Shown here in pieces: positions 6,031 to 10,105 of a stretch of DNA of 10,105 bases. The DNA comes from an uncultured Eubacteriales bacterium (lineage in GTDB: Bacteria; Bacillota; Clostridia; Oscillospirales; Oscillospiraceae), in NCBI GenBank assembly GCA_905198835.1, contig CAJKDY010000022.1, positions 1 through 10,105 of the forward strand, read 5' to 3'. Position 1 is the first letter of the stretch. Each line of letters starts with the position of its first letter. The position numbers and the translations under genes were made by a program. The notes under the pieces are model-generated. The model saw only the letters and a list, made by a program, of their open reading frames with translations. It made no database searches and had not been told where the DNA came from.

Positions 6031-6079
6031 CGCCTGGTTCTGGTACCATTTCAGTATCAGAACCAGGCGCTTTATTTTG
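6031..6079 (+). terminator. Intrinsic terminator between vanS and vanG
   Basis: CGCCTGGTTCTG (6031-6042) pairs perfectly with CAGAACCAGGCG (6058-6069). The stem extends inward by four more pairs (one G-T) to 16 bp with a 7-base loop. CTTTATTTTG (6070-6079) follows as a U-rich tail. It ends vanRS transcripts. Because only 18 bases separate the tail from the vanG ATG, with the ribosome site inside them, any vanG promoter must lie upstream, so vanG transcripts must read through this stem. Confidence 0.82.
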
Positions 6080-6082
6080 ATT

Positions 6083-6088
6083 AGGAGG
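6083..6088 (+). promoter_or_regulatory. Ribosome binding site of vanG
   Basis: AGGAGG lies nine bases before ATG 6098 and decides the vanG start. An in-frame TTG at 6077 lies upstream of this site, in the terminator tail, and would add seven residues not seen in the family. Confidence 0.85.
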
Positions 6089-6097
6089 TCTTATCCC

Positions 6098-7138
6098 ATG
6101 AAAACCATTCTCGTTCTCTTCGGCGGATGCTCCACGGAGTACGAAGTTTCTCTCCATTCCGCCTATGCGGTGCTGTCCCACATGGACCCCGCCCGCTATA
6201 CTCCTTTGGCTGTGGGCATCACACGGGAGGGGCAGTGGCTCTGCTATACCGGCGACCTCTCCCGGCTGGAGGACGGTACTTGGCAGCAGGCGGCAGACTG
6301 TATCCCCTGCACCCCACTGGTGGAACGGGAGGCCCACGCTTTACTACTGCTGGACGGCTCCGGCCGCCGTCTCCTCTTTGACGCGGTATTCCCAGTCCTC
6401 CACGGCAAGAACGGCGAGGACGGTACGGTACAGGGACTCTTTGAACTGGCCGGGGTCCCGGTCATCGGCTGCGGGACATTGTCCAGCGCCTTGTGCATGG
6501 ACAAGGACCGGGCCCACCAGCTGGCGGCCCTGGCCGGCATCCGGGTCCCCCGGAGCCACGTCTTTCATTCCAGCGATGATTTCAGCCGGATCGCCCAGGC
6601 AGCGGAGGAACTGGGATACCCGGTGTTTGTCAAGCCGGTCCGGGCCGGTTCCTCCTTCGGTATCACCAAAGTCTCCGGGCCGGAAGAGCTGCCCGCCGCC
6701 ATGGAGGAGGCATTCCGCCACGACAGCGCCGTGATCCTGGAGGAGACGATCCCCGGCTTTGAGGTGGGCTGCGCGGTCATGGGCAACGAGGAACTGACCG
6801 TGGGTCTGGTGGACGAGATTGCGCTGTCGGAGGGCTTTTTCAACTATGAGGAGAAGTACACCTTAAAGACCTCCGCCATCCACTGTCCCGCCCGCATCCC
6901 GCCGGAGAAGGCGGCAGAGATCCAGGCAGCGGCAAAAACCATTTACCGTGCCCTGGACTGCCGGGTATTCGCCCGGGTGGATCTGTTCCTCACCCCGGAT
7001 GGGGAGATCGTCTTCAATGAGGTCAACACCATCCCCGGCTTCACCGCTCACAGCCGCTACCCCAGCATGATGCAGGGCATCGGCATTTCCTTTGGGGAGC
7101 TGGTGACCCGCCTGATCGAGTTGGGGGTGGCGGGATGA
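6098..7138 (+). CDS. vanG: D-alanine--D-serine ligase VanG
   Basis: VanG is a cytoplasmic ATP-grasp ligase that joins D-Ala to D-Ser; the dipeptide is added to peptidoglycan precursors and lowers vancomycin affinity. The 346 residues are family length. The N-terminal part has LFGGCSTEYEVSLHSA (8-23) and VFPVLHGKNGEDGTVQG (98-114), typical of Ddl-like enzymes. Mid-domain ATP-grasp motifs include CMDKDRAH (133-140), VKPVRAGSSFGITKV (178-192) and EETIPGFEVGCAV (215-227). The omega-loop is EKYTLKTS (252-259), as remembered for VanG rather than the D-lactate ligases. The end has RVDLF (293-297) and FNEVNTIPGFTAHSRYP (306-322) for metal and substrate binding. The sequence strongly resembles enterococcal VanG from memory. 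It follows a terminator and overlaps vanXY by four bases (ATGA). Confidence 0.94.
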   Translation: MKTILVLFGGCSTEYEVSLHSAYAVLSHMDPARYTPLAVGITREGQWLCYTGDLSRLEDGTWQQAADCIPCTPLVEREAHALLLLDGSGRRLLFDAVFPVLHGKNGEDGTVQGLFELAGVPVIGCGTLSSALCMDKDRAHQLAALAGIRVPRSHVFHSSDDFSRIAQAAEELGYPVFVKPVRAGSSFGITKVSGPEELPAAMEEAFRHDSAVILEETIPGFEVGCAVMGNEELTVGLVDEIALSEGFFNYEEKYTLKTSAIHCPARIPPEKAAEIQAAAKTIYRALDCRVFARVDLFLTPDGEIVFNEVNTIPGFTAHSRYPSMMQGIGISFGELVTRLIELGVAG

Positions 7139-7887
7139 GAACCGTGTCGATTCCCCGGGAGCAGATTTTTCAGGGGCCGCTGGTCCTGGTCAACCGGTCG
7201 CATCCCCTGCATGAAAAAGAGCGATCTGCGCTGACCTCGGTGGACCCGCACCACCCCGACATTCTTCTTGAAAGCCGGGCACGGCAGCTACTGTCTGCCT
7301 GTATCCAAAAGGCGGGGGGACAGCGGGAGATCGTGCCGGTGTCCGGCTGGCGGAGCCAGCAGGAACAGCAGCGGATCTGGGACGACTCCATGGCGGAGCA
7401 TGGGGAGACATTTACCCGCCAGTATGTGGCCCTTCCAGGATGCAGTGAGCATCAGACCGGCCTCGCCATCGACCTGGGAAAGGCTGCCGGATACATCGAC
7501 TTCATCCGGCCTGCCTTTCCCTATGACGGCGTCTGCGGAAGATTTAGGCGTCTGGCGGCCCGGTACGGCTTTATCGAACGCTACCAGCGGGGCAAGGAGG
7601 AAGTCACCGGGATCTCGGCTGAGCCGTGGCACTTCCGCTATGTGGGGGCGCCCCACGCCCAGCTGATGGAAACCAACGGGCTGTGTCTGGAGGAGTACCG
7701 GGACTTTTTGCGGCAAGGTCCCCGGAGCGTCGCTCTGGAAAACGGCCGCATGGCCCAGGTGTTCTATGTGCCCGCCGCCGGAGCCGTCACAGAGGTGGAA
7801 GTGCCGGAGGGCTGCTGCCAGATATCCGGCGACAATGTGGAGGGATTTATCCTGACATGGTGGGGGGATACCCATGAGAACGGCTAA
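7135..7887 (+). CDS. vanXY: VanXY D,D-dipeptidase/D,D-carboxypeptidase
   Basis: VanXY is a zinc peptidase that splits D-Ala-D-Ala and trims the last D-Ala from pentapeptide precursors, removing the drug-binding ends. The 250 residues contain the zinc-site motif SEHQTGLAID (104-113, ligands His106 and Asp113) and EPWHFRYVG (163-171, catalytic Glu163 and ligand His166). Arg73 in SGWRSQQEQQR matches the substrate-binding arginine of VanX. There is no signal peptide or membrane anchor, so it acts in the cytoplasm, unlike membrane VanY enzymes. The start ATG overlaps the vanG stop as ATGA and is preceded by GGGGGTGG four bases upstream; its end overlaps vanT by 14 bases. The C-terminal 60 residues extend past the peptidase core, as is usual in VanXY. 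It is the third gene product of the D-Ser pathway here. Confidence 0.92.
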   Translation: MRTVSIPREQIFQGPLVLVNRSHPLHEKERSALTSVDPHHPDILLESRARQLLSACIQKAGGQREIVPVSGWRSQQEQQRIWDDSMAEHGETFTRQYVALPGCSEHQTGLAIDLGKAAGYIDFIRPAFPYDGVCGRFRRLAARYGFIERYQRGKEEVTGISAEPWHFRYVGAPHAQLMETNGLCLEEYRDFLRQGPRSVALENGRMAQVFYVPAAGAVTEVEVPEGCCQISGDNVEGFILTWWGDTHENG

Positions 7888-9955
7888 GAAAACCGTCCCG
7901 ACTTTGGACCTCTTTCGTCTGGCGGCAGTCCTGCTGGTGGTGATGAACCACACCTCGCCCCTGGCGGATGTGTCTGCCATGGCTGATTTCTGGCTTACCC
8001 GGGTACTGGCCCGGGTGGCAGTCCCATTCTTTCTGATGACCACTGGGTACTTTCTGAGCCGGAATCACTGGGCTGGTGTGGGGCGGCAGCTGAAAAAGCT
8101 CTGCCTGCTCTACGGCGTCTGCATCCTTTTGTATCTGCCAGTGAATCTCTATGCCGGCAGCTTCACCGGTCCGGCGGATGTTTTGCGGAAACTGCTGGTG
8201 GACGGCACCTTCTACCACCTGTGGTATTTCCCGGCGACCATTCTGGGCATCGTCATCGCCAGGTGGCTCAGTCGGCTGGGCCTGCGGGTGGCTCTGCCTG
8301 TGGCGGCGCTACTCTATCTCATCGGTCTGGGCGGGGACAGTTACTATGGACTGGTTTCCCAGATCCCGCTGCTTCGGACCCTTTACGACGGCATTTTTAC
8401 ACTGTGCGGCTATACCCGCAATGGCCTGTTCTTCGCGCCACTGTTCCTTCTGCTTGGGGCCGCCGGAAGGCGGTGGAACCAAAAGCTGTCTCTGGCGGGC
8501 TTCTTCCTCTCTCTGGCAGCCATGAGCGCCGAGGGGCTGTGGCTCCATCGCATGGATGTCCAGCGCCACGACAGCATGTACCTCGCCCTCCCCCTGTGCA
8601 TAGTATGCCTTTTTTCTCTGCTGCTGGGCGGAAACAAGGGCGAGTCCAGGAAAGTCCGGGAATTTTCCACAGCCATGTATGTGCTCCATCCCCTCTGCAT
8701 CGTACTGGTCCGGGGAGCGGCAAAGCTACTGGGACTGGGAGAAATGCTCATTGAAAACAGTGTTCTCCATTTTATTGTGGTGCTGGCGCTCAGTGTGCTG
8801 CTCTCCGCCCCTTGCCTGCTGAGGCTTCAAAAGAAGCCCAGCCCCACCGCTCGGGCCTGGCGGGAGGTTGATCTGGCGGCCCTTGGGCACAACGCCCAGG
8901 TGCTGCGGAACACATTGGCCCCGGGGACAGAGCTGATGGCGGTGGTAAAGGCGGAGGCCTACGGTCACGGCGGGGCAGTGACCGCCCGCACCTTACAGCG
9001 AGCGGGCGTCCGGGCCTTTGCCGTGGCCTGCCTGGCCGAGGGGATTGCTCTGCGAAAGGCGGGCATCCGGGGGACGATCTTGATCTTAGGTTATACCTCC
9101 CCGGAGGAAGCTCCGCTCTTGACACGATGGCATCTGACCCAGACGGTGGCGGATATTGACCACGGGCGGGCCTTGGCAGCCAGAGGGCGGCGTGTCCATG
9201 TCCATCTGGCCCTGGACACGGGGATGCACCGGCTGGGCATCCTGGCGGAAAACCGGAAGGAGATCCTGGAGGCATTCCGGCTTCCAAACCTGGTAGTGGA
9301 CGGTGTCTTTTCTCATCTATACGTCTCGGACAGCCTGGAAGCCGAAGATGTTGCCTACACCCAGGAGCAGCTGACCTTGTTCTATGATACGGTGGCCTGG
9401 CTCCGAACTGCCGGATATGATCCCGGCAAAGTTCATATCCAGTCCAGCTATGGACTTTGGAACCTCCCAGCTCAGCCCTGTGACTATGTCCGGGCTGGAA
9501 TCGCACTCTATGGAGTTCGAAGCGATGATGCGCCTGTTCAGCGAAGCCTTGACCTGCGGCCGGTTCTGTCTCTCCGGGCCAGAGTGGCCAGTATCCGCAC
9601 TGTGCAAGCCGGAGAGAGCGCCGGGTACGGGCGGGTCTTTCAGGCAGAGCAAGAAACCAAACTGGCGGTGGTCACCATCGGCTACGCGGACGGTCTGCCC
9701 CGGGATCTGCCTCAGCGGGGCGGCCAGGTGCTGATTCAGGGCCGGCGTTGTCCTATGGTGGGGCGGATGTGCATGGACCAGTTGCTGGTGGACGTCAGCG
9801 ATCTTTCGGAGGTCGCTCCTGACGATACAGTGACTATTATCGGCCGGGATGGCGGTCAGGTGATTCGGGCAGAGGAACTGGCTGCATACTGTGGGACGAT
9901 TACCAACGAACTGCTCTCCCGGTTAGGCATGCGGTTACCCATTGTTTCTGGTTAA
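7874..9955 (+). CDS. vanT: VanT membrane-bound serine racemase
   Basis: VanT makes D-Ser from L-Ser to feed VanG. The 693 residues are two fused domains. Residues 8-315 are a multi-pass membrane domain of the acyltransferase-3 type, with about ten hydrophobic segments, FRLAAVLLVVMNHTSP (14-29) and STAMYVLHPL (265-274); it is thought to help L-Ser uptake. Residues 328-693 are an alanine-racemase-fold domain: PLP lysine Lys359 in MAVVKAEAYGHG, and catalytic Tyr585 in SAGYGRVF. GRMCMDQ (630-636) is the usual substrate-side loop. TITNELLSRLG (675-685) has Asn678 where alanine racemases usually have Tyr (TIxYE), a change known in VanT enzymes and linked to serine use. The start is ATG 7874, preceded by GGGGGG, 14 bases inside vanXY. 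Full length, no frameshift. Confidence 0.93.
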   Translation: MRTAKKTVPTLDLFRLAAVLLVVMNHTSPLADVSAMADFWLTRVLARVAVPFFLMTTGYFLSRNHWAGVGRQLKKLCLLYGVCILLYLPVNLYAGSFTGPADVLRKLLVDGTFYHLWYFPATILGIVIARWLSRLGLRVALPVAALLYLIGLGGDSYYGLVSQIPLLRTLYDGIFTLCGYTRNGLFFAPLFLLLGAAGRRWNQKLSLAGFFLSLAAMSAEGLWLHRMDVQRHDSMYLALPLCIVCLFSLLLGGNKGESRKVREFSTAMYVLHPLCIVLVRGAAKLLGLGEMLIENSVLHFIVVLALSVLLSAPCLLRLQKKPSPTARAWREVDLAALGHNAQVLRNTLAPGTELMAVVKAEAYGHGGAVTARTLQRAGVRAFAVACLAEGIALRKAGIRGTILILGYTSPEEAPLLTRWHLTQTVADIDHGRALAARGRRVHVHLALDTGMHRLGILAENRKEILEAFRLPNLVVDGVFSHLYVSDSLEAEDVAYTQEQLTLFYDTVAWLRTAGYDPGKVHIQSSYGLWNLPAQPCDYVRAGIALYGVRSDDAPVQRSLDLRPVLSLRARVASIRTVQAGESAGYGRVFQAEQETKLAVVTIGYADGLPRDLPQRGGQVLIQGRRCPMVGRMCMDQLLVDVSDLSEVAPDDTVTIIGRDGGQVIRAEELAAYCGTITNELLSRLGMRLPIVSG

Positions 9956-10013
9956 AGAGCGGTAGGGAATTTTACAAAGATTCCGGTTCGGATTTCAACA
10001 TGAATATACCTTT

Positions 10014-10065
10014 AAACAGGAATAGCCACCAACCACGATGAAATGGTTGATGGCTATTCCCGTTT
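10014..10065 (+). terminator. Intrinsic terminator after vanT
   Basis: GGAATAGCCA (10019-10028) pairs with TGGCTATTCC (10051-10060). After one C/A mismatch, CAACCA pairs with TGGTTG (10030-10035, 10044-10049), with an 8-base loop. Outside one more mismatch, AAAC (10014-10017) pairs with GTTT (10062-10065). The tail is short on the plus strand, and the flanks would also allow it to work from the other side. It lies 58 bases after the vanT stop and closes the operon. Confidence 0.6.
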
Positions 10066-10105
10066 GGTCGACACCAAGAGATTCTCTCAATCGGTTTAAT
10101 CTGGT

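Noticed and set aside
7288..8043. Minus-strand ORF of 251 codons opposite vanXY and vanT
   Set aside because: It is a shadow of two well-supported genes in GC-rich DNA; no motif or start signal is seen.
8790..9506. Minus-strand ORF of 238 codons opposite vanT
   Set aside because: Rich in Pro, Arg and Gly as expected for antisense of GC-rich coding DNA; it lies opposite the racemase domain with intact active-site residues.
1..10105. CRISPR array, tRNA or rRNA genes, insertion sequence
   Set aside because: No regular spaced repeats, cloverleaf-like sequence, rRNA stretch or transposase motif was seen on either strand.

Overview
The window carries a complete D-Ala-D-Ser (vanG-type) glycopeptide resistance operon beside part of a mobilization and replication module. 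High GC, Shine-Dalgarno starts with GGAGG cores, and a VanG-type ligase next to a mobC/relaxase/RepA-like helicase set suggest a GC-rich gut Clostridia host (Oscillospiraceae or Lachnospiraceae type). This is inference; nothing here fixes the species. I read the van genes as cargo of, or as sitting next to, an integrative mobilizable or conjugative element whose integrase and ends lie outside the window.

Left part, minus strand (about 1-2336): read in transcription order there is a 34-codon leader ORF with an intrinsic terminator inside it, a RepA-like hexameric helicase gene (1153-2229), a 203-base non-coding gap with several inverted repeats (oriT candidate), mobC (638-949), and the 5' part of a MOBP-type relaxase gene that runs off the left edge (1-634). 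These genes would nick, open and locally copy the element for transfer.

Middle, plus strand (2449-4026): two unrecognised ORFs in the same frame, separated by a single TAA, look like one gene broken by a nonsense change. A sigma-70 family factor (3115-4026) follows and is probably an element-encoded regulator.

Right part, plus strand (4172-9955): vanR and vanS (overlapping), a strong intrinsic terminator, then vanG, vanXY and vanT, which overlap each other. VanS/VanR sense the drug and activate transcription. VanT makes D-Ser, VanG joins D-Ala to D-Ser, and VanXY removes D-Ala-D-Ala and D-Ala-ended precursors, so peptidoglycan precursors end in D-Ala-D-Ser and bind vancomycin weakly. The order R-S-G-XY-T lacks the vanU, vanY and vanW genes of the enterococcal vanG cluster and matches what I recall of the cluster in Clostridioides difficile. 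A terminator hairpin closes the operon, followed by about 40 bases with only short inverted repeats.

The most interesting points are the terminator that vanG-XY-T transcription must apparently cross, the leader ORF with an embedded terminator before the helicase gene, a motif shared by the regions upstream of vanR and vanG, and the physical link of a vanG operon to mobilization genes.
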